Below are positions 26,134 through 36,066 of a DNA stretch of 59,728 nucleotides, in pieces. Below the pieces are notes generated by a model. It was not told the DNA's origin and did no database searches. It saw only the letters and a program-made list of their open reading frames with translations. A program made the position numbers and the translations under genes. The stretch comes from Candidatus Gastranaerophilales bacterium (GTDB lineage Bacteria > Cyanobacteriota > Vampirovibrionia > Gastranaerophilales > Gastranaerophilaceae). Every line of letters begins with the position of its first letter. Within the stretch, counting starts at the first letter, position 1. The DNA is taken from contig CALUSQ010000009.1 in NCBI GenBank assembly GCA_944323475.1, positions 1 through 59,728 of the forward strand. Direction: 5' to 3'.

Positions 26134-27765
26134 TTGAAAATTTCGTCTGTTGCTTTCATACAAATACAAAATACTCATAAAAAACCAATAAATAGAACAA
26201 AAAAACAATTTACATCTCAAAATACTGTAAATAAAACAGACAAAAATTTTTCTCATGGATTTTATCTTCCTTTATCGTTCAAAGCAGATGCCAATTCATC
26301 AGAATATCAAATATTAGAAAACCAATTGAATTCTTTTTATGAAAAAAATAAAAACGCAAAATTAAAAAATTTATATACAAGATTCGCTGACTTTGAATTG
26401 ACAAGCTCAAGACTTATTAACAATGCATTCAATAAAATGATTAGTAAAGAAATTGAATTTTCTCAAACAAATCAAAAAGTTTCTGAAAAAGATATTTTAA
26501 ATGCAATTCAAAAAGGTCTTTTTTGTACAAACTTTCATATACATAAAAAAATCAATCATGACAAATTAACACCGGAAGAAATCATTGATATATCTAAAGA
26601 CGATGCAGAAAAAATTCTTAGTAAAATAAAATATAATGAAAATTTTAAAAGTTTTCCTTTAAAAAAGAATTCTCGAAATTTTCAACAATTAAGTTTTGAA
26701 ATTTACAATGAAGTAGAACAACTTTATTCCAATCTACTACCAAATGGAACTAAATTTATATCAAGATTATTTTTAGACGAATATATGAAAAATATTAAAG
26801 AAAATGTCTACCCAATATTCGATGAAGAATTGTTCAACAATTTAAAAATTTTATTGCAGAAAGAACCCTTTGTTTCATTTGACAAACAAATGCTAAAAGT
26901 AGAAAAACAGAGAAAAGAGAATGGGTTTAACCCTGAACAAACAGCAACAGAAATATATAACGATTCTATAAATCAAAAAATTTCGCCATTTGAAAATAAA
27001 AAACTATATAATTTTCTAGCAAAAGATAACGAAAACTTAGATTATCTTCTTGAAAACATATACGGATTCTATTATCCCAAAATACAAGAAGAATTCAGCA
27101 ATTCAAATATAGCAACCAAGCATAAAGTATTATTAGTAGACCCATGCATATACGCACATTTTGAAGAATTAACTACTTTTATTAAAGAAAAAAATATAAA
27201 TACAGAAAATATAGAACCCATAGACTTAAGAAACAAATTTTCTGAATATTTGGGTACAGAGACTATTTATAGAGGTCTTTATTCTCCCGAACCTGAGCAA
27301 TTAATAAAAAAATTAAAAGAAGAAGGGAATTTTGCCTCTATTTATCAAAACCCACAAAAAACAATAGAAGCGATAAAATACTATATTACAAACAAAGATG
27401 GCGTATCAGTGACAGCACTAAGCCATATATCAAGAAAAATAAAATATCCTGAAGAAAAAAGTGAATTTATTTCAGTATCTTCAATTTATGATGTAGCTGC
27501 TTCTGTTCCCAAATTTGTAGGAGAGCCACAAACTCCTGTAGTTGTTATAAAAGCAGAAGTTCCAAAACTTATTCTGATAAAGCAAAAAGGATTGTTCAGT
27601 GATAGAGAAAGCAGTGCTATAAATAAAACGCTAAAAATTGGTGACAGAGAATTTCCTTATAATAGAGATCAACAAAAAATAGAAATTTTTATACCTTTTT
27701 ATTTGCCTTTAGAAAAAGCTGAATATATTATTGATACCCAAACAAACAATTTCAAATGGGTTTAA
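26134..27765 (+). CDS. orphan protein with possible C-terminal ADP-ribosyltransferase-like domain
   Basis: A 543-residue protein starting at a TTG with AGGGAG upstream. Residues 1-45 are a basic leader ending in LPLSFKAD, and about 60-350 are helical and charged. The C-terminal part resembles an R-S-E class ADP-ribosyltransferase: R380 in TIYRGLYS, S447-S450 in EFISVSSIYDVAAS, beta strands in TPVVVIKAEVP, and E517 in KIEIFIP. The residue two before E517 is Lys instead of the usual Glu/Gln. Toxin or effector activity is possible but unproven. No signal peptide is seen, and it has no obvious partner. Confidence 0.5.
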   Translation: MKISSVAFIQIQNTHKKPINRTKKQFTSQNTVNKTDKNFSHGFYLPLSFKADANSSEYQILENQLNSFYEKNKNAKLKNLYTRFADFELTSSRLINNAFNKMISKEIEFSQTNQKVSEKDILNAIQKGLFCTNFHIHKKINHDKLTPEEIIDISKDDAEKILSKIKYNENFKSFPLKKNSRNFQQLSFEIYNEVEQLYSNLLPNGTKFISRLFLDEYMKNIKENVYPIFDEELFNNLKILLQKEPFVSFDKQMLKVEKQRKENGFNPEQTATEIYNDSINQKISPFENKKLYNFLAKDNENLDYLLENIYGFYYPKIQEEFSNSNIATKHKVLLVDPCIYAHFEELTTFIKEKNINTENIEPIDLRNKFSEYLGTETIYRGLYSPEPEQLIKKLKEEGNFASIYQNPQKTIEAIKYYITNKDGVSVTALSHISRKIKYPEEKSEFISVSSIYDVAASVPKFVGEPQTPVVVIKAEVPKLILIKQKGLFSDRESSAINKTLKIGDREFPYNRDQQKIEIFIPFYLPLEKAEYIIDTQTNNFKWV

Positions 27766-27817
27766 AATTATGTAAATTTGTTGAATTCTAAAGCTTTTAA
27801 CAATATAATAAATTGTT

Positions 27818-29107
27818 ATGGACAATAAATTTAAAATGGTACTCAGCCGTATTCCTGAGATTTTGTCTTCAAATGAAGATTTACAAAAAAACTTTGATAA
27901 AGTTATAACAGAATATAAAAGTGCAGTTGATTTCGATAGTGCATATATTTGTTATTTAAATGCAGGTTGTGCAAATATTCAATACAGAAAATCTTTTGTA
28001 AAAAATGAGCCTGTTGATAGTGATGATACAACTATAAATTTCCCTGAAGTATTAAAAAACAAATTATATGACACAAGTGCAACAATTGAATTTGATGAAA
28101 ATTCCGGATTCTTTAAAGCTCTTAATTTAAAACAGACTAACTCAACATATTTACTTATTAAATTGAGCATCAGAGAAACAGTTTTTGGTTTTATGCTAAT
28201 ATCAAGATCTCAAGAATTACCATTTTTGCAAGAAGAAATAGAAATATCAAAAGCTTTTAGTGCTCTTATTTCATACTCAATAAAAGATTCTGAACTTTCA
28301 AGTGTTTTTAAATTACAGCTTAGAGCACTTCAAGACAGTATTGTAGATAAAACAAATTCTCTTGAAATTATAAAAAAACAAAATGAAAAAATTCTGGCTG
28401 CTGATAAATTAAAAAATGAATTTTTGGCCAATATTTCTCATGAATTGAGAACACCACTAAATGCAATTATTGGATTTTCTGAAGCTCTAGCAATGAAAAT
28501 TTTTGGTCCGCTTACAGAAAAGCAAGAAGAATATGTTACAGACATAAATGCATCAGGAATACACCTTTTAGGGATGATTAACGAAATCTTAGAATTATCT
28601 AAAATTGAAGCAAAAGCTGTAAAGCTTGCATTGTCCAGATTCAATCTTCAAACATCTTTAAATGAAGTGGTAAACATCGTAAGACCTCTTGCAAACAAAA
28701 AGAAAATAAAATTAGAAAAAGATACAAAAGATTTTTGTGAAATTGACGCTGATTACCAAAAAATTCAACAAATATTGTACAACCTTTTGAGTAATGCAAT
28801 AAAATTTACCAAAGAAGAAGGTCAAATCAATATTGGTTACACAAAAGAAAAAAAATATGTTGTGCTTTATGTAAGAGACAACGGTGTTGGTATTGATATG
28901 AAATACAAAGGCAAAATCTTTGGTAAATTTGTACAACTTAACAACGTTTATACAAAAAAAGAAAGCTCAACAGGGCTTGGTTTAACAATTACAAAAGAAC
29001 TAGTTGAATTACATGGTGGCAAAATTTGGTTTGAAAGTATTGTTGGAGAAGGTACGACATTTTTCGTAAAATTGCCTCTTCAACATAAAAAACCCAAAGA
29101 AATATAA
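27818..29107 (+). CDS. sensor histidine kinase with N-terminal GAF-like domain
   Basis: A 429-residue soluble kinase without membrane segments. Residues about 20-165 form a GAF-like sensor domain, joined by a short helix to HisKA with H208 in NISHELRTPLN. The ATPase part has NLLSNAIKF, DNGVGID and STGLGLTI. It should phosphorylate the REC-only protein encoded 18 bp downstream. The input signal is unknown. Confidence 0.9.
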   Translation: MDNKFKMVLSRIPEILSSNEDLQKNFDKVITEYKSAVDFDSAYICYLNAGCANIQYRKSFVKNEPVDSDDTTINFPEVLKNKLYDTSATIEFDENSGFFKALNLKQTNSTYLLIKLSIRETVFGFMLISRSQELPFLQEEIEISKAFSALISYSIKDSELSSVFKLQLRALQDSIVDKTNSLEIIKKQNEKILAADKLKNEFLANISHELRTPLNAIIGFSEALAMKIFGPLTEKQEEYVTDINASGIHLLGMINEILELSKIEAKAVKLALSRFNLQTSLNEVVNIVRPLANKKKIKLEKDTKDFCEIDADYQKIQQILYNLLSNAIKFTKEEGQINIGYTKEKKYVVLYVRDNGVGIDMKYKGKIFGKFVQLNNVYTKKESSTGLGLTITKELVELHGGKIWFESIVGEGTTFFVKLPLQHKKPKEI

Positions 29108-29125
29108 TCTGAAAGAAATTAATAA

Positions 29126-29470
29126 ATGGCACAAATTTTAGTTGTAGAAGATAACGATTTAAATTTAAAATTAATGAAAGATATTCTTGAATCTCAAGGA
29201 TATGAAGTAGAAACAGCAAAAGATGGCCAAGAAGGATACGATAAAGCAACAGAAAAAGATTATTCGCTTATACTTTTGGACATACAAATGCCTGTTGTTT
29301 CAGGATATGATTTTTTAAAAATGTATAAAAAAGAAACACCAATAATTGTTGTTTCAGCTTGCGCAATGGATGAAGAAATCAAGAAAACAAAAGAACTTGG
29401 TTGTGCTGATTATATTACAAAACCTATCAAACTCAATGAGTTTTTAACAACAATAAAAAAATATTTATAA
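29126..29470 (+). CDS. single-domain response regulator (REC)
   Basis: A 114-residue CheY/DivK-like receiver without an output domain. VVEDND supplies the acidic pocket, D52 in LLDIQMP is the phosphorylation site, and K97 in ITKPIK is conserved. It lies directly after the kinase gene, so it is its likely partner and relays by protein contact. Confidence 0.92.
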   Translation: MAQILVVEDNDLNLKLMKDILESQGYEVETAKDGQEGYDKATEKDYSLILLDIQMPVVSGYDFLKMYKKETPIIVVSACAMDEEIKKTKELGCADYITKPIKLNEFLTTIKKYL

Positions 29471-29485
29471 ACTTTAATGAGTTTT

Positions 29486-29514
29486 AAGGCATGCCAATTA
29501 TAAAAGGCATGCCT
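29486..29514 (+). terminator. rho-independent terminator after the two-component pair
   Basis: Perfect 10-bp inverted repeat aaggcatgcc / ggcatgcctt followed by a T-rich run. Confidence 0.8.
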
Positions 29515-29589
29515 TTATTATAAAAATAAGCATGCTTTTACTGTATAACCAGTCTATGATATGATTTGAGACCATGTCAATTTTTATTT

Positions 29590-29799
29590 CTAGGGCACAG
29601 GATCATATCCGCCCGGATTTAAAGGGTGACACCTGCAAATCCGCTTTATACCTAACCATACACCTTTTAATACACCATATTTTATTATGGCTTCTTTCAT
29701 ATACTGTGAACAAGTAGGGTAAAACCTGCATACTGGAGGCTTTAAAGCCGAAATTTTTTGATAAAAATTTATTAAAGATATTAAAATTTTTTTTACCAT
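29590..29799 (-). CDS. yidD: membrane protein insertion efficiency factor YidD
   Basis: A 69-residue protein with the complete YidD signature: [15 protein letters not shown], then a Cys in [12 protein letters not shown] and the DPVP end. The basic N-terminus forms an amphipathic helix. It assists the YidC insertase. In many genomes it lies by rnpA and yidC; here it stands alone. Confidence 0.93.
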   Translation of the reverse strand: MVKKILISLINFYQKISALKPPVCRFYPTCSQYMKEAIIKYGVLKGVWLGIKRICRCHPLNPGGYDPVP

Positions 29800-29935
29800 T
29801 AAAACTCGCTCCCTGATTACATTTTAGCACATTTGTAACAATTGTAAAGAATATAAAATTGGAAAGCAATTTTTAAAAAAGCATGGTGTTTATATATATA
29901 GTGGAAGTGATAGTAATAGTGTAAAGGCGGTTACA

Positions 29936-30625
29936 TTGTACGACGTACTTGTTAAATCTTCATTATTCGGTTTCAGAAATGCAGACAAAGTGCTAAACAC
30001 TAACGATAAAGGTAGAATCTTTGCCGATATCGGACAATTTACAAATGCCACAAAAGCAGCAGCACAATTGGACAATGTTGTTGGTAAAGGAGCTCAAGCA
30101 GGCATTGAAGCAATGCAAGCACTGGCTAAAAATAATAAAACATTAGAAACAATTGGTAAAGCTGTAAATTGGTCTGCAAAAAATGTTAACCCACTACTTG
30201 TTGGTGCAGCAGGATATAGAGTTCTTACTGCAGAAGACAAAGAAACAGCTTTAAAGCAAGAAATTTTTGGCATGAGTGCAATGTTTGCAACAGAAAATGC
30301 TATTAAAGTATTGTACAGAGCAAAAATAGAGAAACTTATTGACAAATTGCCAAATTCTAAAGCTAAAATTGCTGCAAAAATTGCAGAAGGCTTATTCTTT
30401 GTAATGGGTTCAATTGTAGGAAGTACAATAGGATATAAAATAGGAAAATATTTTTATCCTGGTAAAGATCAAAAAGAAAATAACTTAAAATTGAATATTG
30501 AAAAACTAAATAATATAGTAGAAAACGACAAAACAAATGCAGCTTTAAAAGCTCAAACAAATAAAAATGAAATTGACAATAGCGAATACTTTGCAATAAC
30601 AGGTAATAAAAAAGCCCTTGCATAA
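29936..30625 (+). CDS. hypothetical Gly/Ala-rich membrane protein
   Basis: A 229-residue basic protein starting at TTG with AAAGGCGG upstream. Residues about 75-110 and 140-170 are hydrophobic and glycine-rich (LLVGAAGY and FFVMGSIVGSTIGYKIG), suggesting one or two membrane segments. The style resembles the orphans at 24033, 39881 and 54263. No family is recognised. The stop lies inside the following terminator hairpin. Confidence 0.6.
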   Translation: MYDVLVKSSLFGFRNADKVLNTNDKGRIFADIGQFTNATKAAAQLDNVVGKGAQAGIEAMQALAKNNKTLETIGKAVNWSAKNVNPLLVGAAGYRVLTAEDKETALKQEIFGMSAMFATENAIKVLYRAKIEKLIDKLPNSKAKIAAKIAEGLFFVMGSIVGSTIGYKIGKYFYPGKDQKENNLKLNIEKLNNIVENDKTNAALKAQTNKNEIDNSEYFAITGNKKALA

Positions 30626-30636
30626 GGGCTTTTTTA
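30608..30636. terminator. bidirectional terminator between convergent genes
   Basis: Hairpin aaaaagcccttgcataaggg followed by ctttttt, overlapping the stop of the plus-strand gene. It has an A-run on one side and a T-run on the other, so it could also serve the minus-strand gene at 30639. Confidence 0.85.
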
Positions 30637-30638
30637 TT

Positions 30639-30836
30639 TTATGAGTTAAAGAATATATTACTATATTTTTCAGCAACATCATCGAGGAGTATATTTTTTC
30701 CATCAATTTCAAATAACAAATCAGACTCACCTTGCATTTGAATATTTGGCAAAGATTTTTTTATCCTTGGTAAGTGCTTAATATTAATATTGGGTAAATT
30801 TGAATCTCTATTTGAAAAGAAATTAGCCGTTGACAT
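30639..30836 (-). CDS. small hypothetical protein
   Basis: About 65 residues, starting at ATG 30836 with AGGG seven bases upstream; a GTG at 30842 is an alternative. It is basic, with a repeated Pro-Asn-Ile pattern (LPNINIKHLP and SLPNIQMQG). No membrane segment or known domain is present. A TATATATTGTAAG element lies upstream at about 30866-30880 on the minus strand and resembles the shared promoter-like motif. Confidence 0.5.
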   Translation of the reverse strand: MSTANFFSNRDSNLPNINIKHLPRIKKSLPNIQMQGESDLLFEIDGKNILLDDVAEKYSNIFFNS

Positions 30837-31021
30837 ATTCACACCCTACGATACGCCTTTCTTGTCTTACAATATATATGTCGGTTTATTTTACTTAAAC
30901 TTTAATAATTTAAAGTAAAATTTCTATGTTTGTTTACGATTGTTAACAATTAAATTTTTCAAAATAAAACCTTAAAAATTAAGTATTTTAACTTGAAAAA
31001 CTCAAAAAAAATAACACTAAA

Positions 31022-32113
31022 TTAAATAAAATCAGCAAGAATTATATTTGAAAGCAAAAAACCATTGTCAGAAAGTTTGTAACCTTGAGCAGTTTTTATA
31101 ATGTGTCCTGTTAAAAGATATTTGTTCAAAACAGTTGAATAAACTTTATCAAAATCTATACAAAATTTTTCATTTATATCAGCAATGTCTATTCCATCCC
31201 CACGACGAAAGCCTAAAAATATAGTTTCTTGAAGACGTTCTTTTTTGCTTAAAGCTCGCAAAAATTCTTTTTGTGTGTAATCTTTTTCATATTCATTTAA
31301 ACCACAGAAATTAGAATATCTTACTCCGCCAATATAACCATGAGCAGCAACACCAAAACCGTAATATTCACCATCACTCCAATAATTCATATTATGTCTT
31401 GACTCCAAAGAAGGAATTGCAAAATTACTTATCTCATAATGAGAAAAACCTCGCTTTTCCAAGGTTTCAATTGCTGCAAGATACATATCAGCCTGCATAT
31501 CATCATCAGGAAGATGGGATGGTATATTTTGGTAAAAATAGCATCCATCTTCTATCTTTAAACCATATAAAGAAATGTGTTTAATGCCCAAATCTACAAC
31601 TTGAATGAGATCTTTTACAAAGCTGTCTATTGTTTGTTTAGGTAAACCGTAAATAAAATCCGTACTAATATTTTTAAAACCTGCTTTTTGTGCAGCAATT
31701 ATTGTCTGCAAAGCAGTAGATGCATCATGAATTCTACCAATAGATTTTAAAATATTATTATCCAAACTTTGAATACCAATAGAAATTCTATTAAAACCAA
31801 CTGCATAAAGTCTTTGCATATAATCAAAATTAACAGTTTCTGGATTAACCTCTATTGTTATTTCAGCATTATTTTCAAAATTAAAACATTGAAGAATTGA
31901 ATCCAAATCTTCTATATCTAGCAGTGAAGGAGTCCCACCACCAATATATAAAGTTTTTAAAGATTCATCTTTGTAAAAATATTCTATTTCTTTTAAAAGA
32001 GTCTTTATATAACTTTTTTTAACTTCAGCATTTTGTTTTGGATATGAAACAAAAGAACAATACTTACATTTATTTTTGCAAAATGGTATATGAACATAAG
32101 CGCATTGTGTCAT
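31022..32113 (-). CDS. hemW: radical SAM protein HemW (coproporphyrinogen III oxidase-like)
   Basis: A 363-residue radical-SAM protein. The CX3CX2C cluster motif is CKNKCKYC near residue 12, followed by GGGTPSLL and YGLPKQT. The full length and HemW-like C-terminal domain fit the heme chaperone better than the oxygen-independent oxidase HemN. It is last in the proB-proA-hemW run, 14 bp after proA. Confidence 0.9.
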   Translation of the reverse strand: MTQCAYVHIPFCKNKCKYCSFVSYPKQNAEVKKSYIKTLLKEIEYFYKDESLKTLYIGGGTPSLLDIEDLDSILQCFNFENNAEITIEVNPETVNFDYMQRLYAVGFNRISIGIQSLDNNILKSIGRIHDASTALQTIIAAQKAGFKNISTDFIYGLPKQTIDSFVKDLIQVVDLGIKHISLYGLKIEDGCYFYQNIPSHLPDDDMQADMYLAAIETLEKRGFSHYEISNFAIPSLESRHNMNYWSDGEYYGFGVAAHGYIGGVRYSNFCGLNEYEKDYTQKEFLRALSKKERLQETIFLGFRRGDGIDIADINEKFCIDFDKVYSTVLNKYLLTGHIIKTAQGYKLSDNGFLLSNIILADFI

Positions 32114-32127
32114 ATTTTATTCTCTTT

Positions 32128-33432
32128 TTATATTATTCTTTGATGAATAAATGTTTTTTCCCCATCAGCGTAAGGAGCAACTGTTTGACCGGAACCATAC
32201 AATTTGTATTTATAAATAACAAGTCCTTCCAGACCTACAGGTCCTCTGGCATGTGTTTTTGAAGTTGAAATACCTACTTCTGCCCCCAAACCATATCTAA
32301 AGCCATCAGCAAAACGAGTAGATGCATTTGCAAAAACTCCTGCAGAATCAACCAGATTCATAAAGACATCAATAGACTGTTTGTCTTCTGATAGAATACA
32401 ATCTGTATGACCAGAACCGTAAACATTTATATGCGCAATTGCATCAAACAAATCTTTTACAGCCTTTATCGAAACTATTTTATCTCCGTATTCACAAGCC
32501 CAATCCTCATTTGTTGCAAGCTCAATATGAGGAACATACTCTTTGCATCTCTCACAGCCTTTAACTTTCACTTGAGCTTTTTCAAGCTCAAGAACAAGCT
32601 GTGGCAAATAATTTTCTAACAAACTTTCATGAACAAGTATTGTCTCAACAGCATTGCAAGCACTCGGATATTGGACTTTTGCATCAACACAAATAGAAGC
32701 TGCTGTATTTAAATCAGCTGATTCATCTATATAAATGTGGCAAATGCCGTCAGCATGACCCATAACAGGAATTTTGGTATTTTCTTTTACATATTTTACG
32801 AGTGCATTACCGCCTCTTGGAATAATCAAATCAATATACTTATCCATAGTTAGCATTTGAGCGACATCATCTCTTGTGAACAGTAGGTTTATAGCATCTT
32901 TGGGGAATTGTCCTGTTTGTTCAAGAGCTTCTTTAATAATTTTTGCCAAAATCACATTTGTATAATAAGCTTCTTTTCCGCCTTTTAATAACACTGCATT
33001 ACCGGACTTTATAGCAAGAGCACTAATCTGAGGTATAACATCAGGACGTGCTTCAAAAATCACCCCAATAACACCTATCGGACAACTTACTCTATACAAA
33101 TCCATGCCTGTATCGAGCCCCATTGCCCACAATTTTTTGTTTACAGGATCTTCGAGTTTTTTCACATCTCTTATACCCTGTATCATATCTCTCATTTTGT
33201 TTTCATCTAGTTTCAAACGATTATATACGCTTTGAGTAATCTCCCCGGATTCGAGAAGTTTTTTTGCTTCTTCCAAATCTCTTGCATTTTCTTTTAAAAT
33301 TAAAAGTTTGTTTTCTTCAATCTTATCGGCAACTAAAGAAAGAACTTCATCCTTTATTGTTGTACTTAACGAAGCCAAAGTATATGAGGCCAATTTTGCA
33401 TTTTGTGCCATTATTTCTAAATTTGTTGTCAT
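32128..33432 (-). CDS. proA: gamma-glutamyl phosphate reductase
   Basis: A 434-residue aldehyde-dehydrogenase-fold enzyme, second step of proline synthesis. IGVIFEARPDV, LLKGGKEA, the catalytic Cys in YPSACNAVETILVH, and HARGPVGLEGL are all conserved. It lies downstream of proB with a 39-bp gap and is probably co-transcribed. Confidence 0.96.
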   Translation of the reverse strand: MTTNLEIMAQNAKLASYTLASLSTTIKDEVLSLVADKIEENKLLILKENARDLEEAKKLLESGEITQSVYNRLKLDENKMRDMIQGIRDVKKLEDPVNKKLWAMGLDTGMDLYRVSCPIGVIGVIFEARPDVIPQISALAIKSGNAVLLKGGKEAYYTNVILAKIIKEALEQTGQFPKDAINLLFTRDDVAQMLTMDKYIDLIIPRGGNALVKYVKENTKIPVMGHADGICHIYIDESADLNTAASICVDAKVQYPSACNAVETILVHESLLENYLPQLVLELEKAQVKVKGCERCKEYVPHIELATNEDWACEYGDKIVSIKAVKDLFDAIAHINVYGSGHTDCILSEDKQSIDVFMNLVDSAGVFANASTRFADGFRYGLGAEVGISTSKTHARGPVGLEGLVIYKYKLYGSGQTVAPYADGEKTFIHQRII

Positions 33433-33471
33433 AAATATTCCCTTATATTTACAAAATAATTGCTTTGATTA

Positions 33472-34638
33472 TTACAAAATTGCTATATTGTCTCTTGTAA
33501 TCAAAGCATCGTAATTTTTGTACCCTAAAACATCAATTATGTCATCAGAATGACGCCCGAGAATTTTTTTGCTGTCTATAGAAGAATAGTTCATCATTCC
33601 TCTCGCAAATTCAATTCCGTTTGAATCAAGAATACTAACAATATCTCCTTTTTGACATTCACCTTCAATACTCAAAACCCCTATTGGTAAAAGGCTATTA
33701 GTTTGTTCTAAAAGAGCTTTTTTCGCACCGTCATTCACTGTTAAACGAGCTTGAATATTTGTTGCATATGCAATCCAACGTTTTTTATTAGCGAGATTTT
33801 CAACTGGTAAAAATATTGTTCCAATTTCTTCATTATTATTAATATCAAATATTTTTTTTATAATATGGGGCTCTTTACCATTTGCAATAAGTCCTGTAGC
33901 ACCGGAACGAGTAACAACCTGCATAGCTTCAAGTTTTGTTTTCATTCCACCTCTACCACCCTGAGAAGCTTCTTGAGCATATTTTTCTATTTCTTCTGTT
34001 AAGATTTCCACTATAGAAATCTTTTTGGCATCGGGGTTTTCTTTCGGATTATCATCAAAAAGCCCATCAATATCTGACAATATCACCAATAAATCAGCAT
34101 CCAATTCACTCGCAACTAAAGCAGACAATTTGTCATTATCTGAAAAGCTGACTTCAAAAGCATCTTTATAATAAGCAAGTTCTTCTGTCGAAACTGTGTC
34201 ATTTTGATTAATTACAGGTATTGCATCAAGAGAAATCAATGTATTCAATGTATCATGCAAACTCAAATACTTTATTCTTTGTGTAAAATCTTCTTCTGTC
34301 AAAAGAATTTGTGCCGTAGTAATCCCATATTTGTCAAAGCCATCTTCATATATACTCATCAATCGTGATTGTCCAACGGCAGCACACGCTTGTTTTACAG
34401 ACATACTTTCATTAGAATCAACTCCTAGCTTCTTTGCACCAAGCCCAACAGCACCGGAAGTAACGACAATTATTTCTTTTCCTTGTTTTTTTAATTTTGA
34501 AAGATCTTCAATAAAGGTATAAACACGAGACAAAGAAATTTCTTTATCGTCATTTCTAAGAACATTAGTTCCAAATTTAAACACAATTCTTTTAGAGTTG
34601 AGTATATTTTTTCTAATTTCATTATAATTCTTGCTCAT
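33472..34638 (-). CDS. proB: glutamate 5-kinase
   Basis: A 388-residue enzyme with the amino-acid kinase domain (KFGTNVLR, TSGAVGLG, SDIDGLF and GRGGMKTKL) and a C-terminal PUA domain (about 280-375). It makes gamma-glutamyl phosphate, the substrate of the adjacent ProA. It is first in the leftward operon. Confidence 0.95.
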   Translation of the reverse strand: MSKNYNEIRKNILNSKRIVFKFGTNVLRNDDKEISLSRVYTFIEDLSKLKKQGKEIIVVTSGAVGLGAKKLGVDSNESMSVKQACAAVGQSRLMSIYEDGFDKYGITTAQILLTEEDFTQRIKYLSLHDTLNTLISLDAIPVINQNDTVSTEELAYYKDAFEVSFSDNDKLSALVASELDADLLVILSDIDGLFDDNPKENPDAKKISIVEILTEEIEKYAQEASQGGRGGMKTKLEAMQVVTRSGATGLIANGKEPHIIKKIFDINNNEEIGTIFLPVENLANKKRWIAYATNIQARLTVNDGAKKALLEQTNSLLPIGVLSIEGECQKGDIVSILDSNGIEFARGMMNYSSIDSKKILGRHSDDIIDVLGYKNYDALITRDNIAIL

Positions 34639-34763
34639 AAAGGAATTATAAGTAAAAAATAAACAAATTAAAATAAACGATGTATTAAATTATTTTTTTT
34701 TGAAGTAATATATTTATTACATAATGAGAGTGATTCCTGTATTTTAAATTAGGGTAGAATATA

Positions 34764-36062
34764 ATGAATGAACTTAAAGATAAAGATGAACAATATAATG
34801 CATATTTGTATAAACACAAACATTCAAATACAAAAAGCGGGTTTGGTCGGGTAATAGTTAGCCTTATACTTACAGCACTGGTTGTATGTGTTGCTGCAAT
34901 AGCATATATTGCAACAGTGGGTTCAGACAGCAAATATTCAAAAATGCTGATGAGCTTTTTAAAAGACTTAGACCCCAAAGCACAAAAAGGTTTTAATCTA
35001 CCTGTTTTGCAACATAAACAAAATATATTGATTGTAGGCGTTGATTCAAATGGTGAAAATGCAGACAAGTTCAAAGGTACACGTTCAGATACAATGATTC
35101 TTGTTAATATTGATCCAAGCAAACATTCAATCAATGCTATATCAATTCCACGCGATAGTAAAGTCTATCTGGCTGGAGATTATGGCGTACAAAAAATTAA
35201 TGCTGCTCACGCTCTTGGTGGTATTGATTTAACATTAAAAACAGTAGAAGACACTTTGGGAATAAAAGTTGATAAATATGTCCTAGTTAACAATGACGGT
35301 GTAAAAAAACTTGTTGATGCACTAGGTGGTGTGCCTGTGTACATTGAAAAAGACATGTACTACAATGACAACACTGCAGGGCTTCATATTAACCTATCTA
35401 AAGGTTTACATGTATTAAATGGTGACCAGGTTGAAGGATATCTCAGATTTAGAAAAGACGGTTTGGGTGACATCGGTAGAACATCAAGACAGCAATGGTT
35501 CGTAAAAGCTGTGCTTGAAAAATTACAAAATCCAAAAAAAAAAAAAAAAATCCCAGAAGTTTTGAATATTGCATCAATTTATGTAAAAACAAACTTATCT
35601 TTATATGAAATGTCTCATCTTGCTGCTGCTTTAAGAAACATTGATATGAACGATGTAGAATTTGCAACATTGCCTGGAGCTCCTTCAAAAAAAGGTTATA
35701 TAAGTTACTGGATCCTTGATCCTGAAAAAACTCAAGAAGTTATAGACAGAATGGTATATAGAGACAAACCATCCCCTTCTGATAAAAAACTTGTAGCTGG
35801 CATTATGTATGCTTTTGACAAAGAAGAAGAAGCTATGAGAATAAAAGATGAACTTCAAAATTCAGGCTACGAAGTCAATTGCATAGGAAGAGCTCATTTA
35901 CCACACTCTCAAATCATTGGACACAACGCAGCCGTAACTAGTGATTTTGTCAGCTGGTTAAAAAAACAAATACCGGAAGTAAAAGGCTCACAGTTTGTTT
36001 ATGATCCTGTTAGAATGTATTGTGTTCACAGTGATTTTACAATCATTGTTTCAGGTTCATAA
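34764..36062 (+). CDS. LytR-CpsA-Psr (LCP) family ligase with C-terminal LytR_C domain
   Basis: A 432-residue protein. Residues about 33-55 are a membrane anchor. The LCP domain (about 85-240) has VDSNGENADKFKGTRSDTM and SIPRDSKVYL, with Arg/Asp residues that bind the polyprenyl phosphate, and a later FRKDGLGDIGRTSRQ. A LytR_C-like domain (about 345-432) follows. The family transfers glycans to peptidoglycan or other acceptors. A 17-A homopolymer inside the gene encodes Lys-Lys-Lys-Lys-Lys near residue 260. It stands alone. Confidence 0.88.
   Translation: MNELKDKDEQYNAYLYKHKHSNTKSGFGRVIVSLILTALVVCVAAIAYIATVGSDSKYSKMLMSFLKDLDPKAQKGFNLPVLQHKQNILIVGVDSNGENADKFKGTRSDTMILVNIDPSKHSINAISIPRDSKVYLAGDYGVQKINAAHALGGIDLTLKTVEDTLGIKVDKYVLVNNDGVKKLVDALGGVPVYIEKDMYYNDNTAGLHINLSKGLHVLNGDQVEGYLRFRKDGLGDIGRTSRQQWFVKAVLEKLQNPKKKKKIPEVLNIASIYVKTNLSLYEMSHLAAALRNIDMNDVEFATLPGAPSKKGYISYWILDPEKTQEVIDRMVYRDKPSPSDKKLVAGIMYAFDKEEEAMRIKDELQNSGYEVNCIGRAHLPHSQIIGHNAAVTSDFVSWLKKQIPEVKGSQFVYDPVRMYCVHSDFTIIVSGS
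35534..35550 (+). repeat. A17 homopolymer within the LCP gene
   Basis: Seventeen consecutive A in the plus strand, in frame as five Lys codons between Pro and Ile. It is a slippage-prone site. The frame is intact in this sequence. Confidence 0.95.
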
Positions 36063-36066
36063 AAAT

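Noticed and set aside
31022..32113. Oxygen-independent coproporphyrinogen oxidase HemN
   Set aside because: Length and motifs fit HemW; HemN is longer and has extra N-terminal residues.
35521..35560. Frameshift in the LCP gene at the A run
   Set aside because: The frame continues through a full LCP/LytR_C protein, so the gene is intact here.
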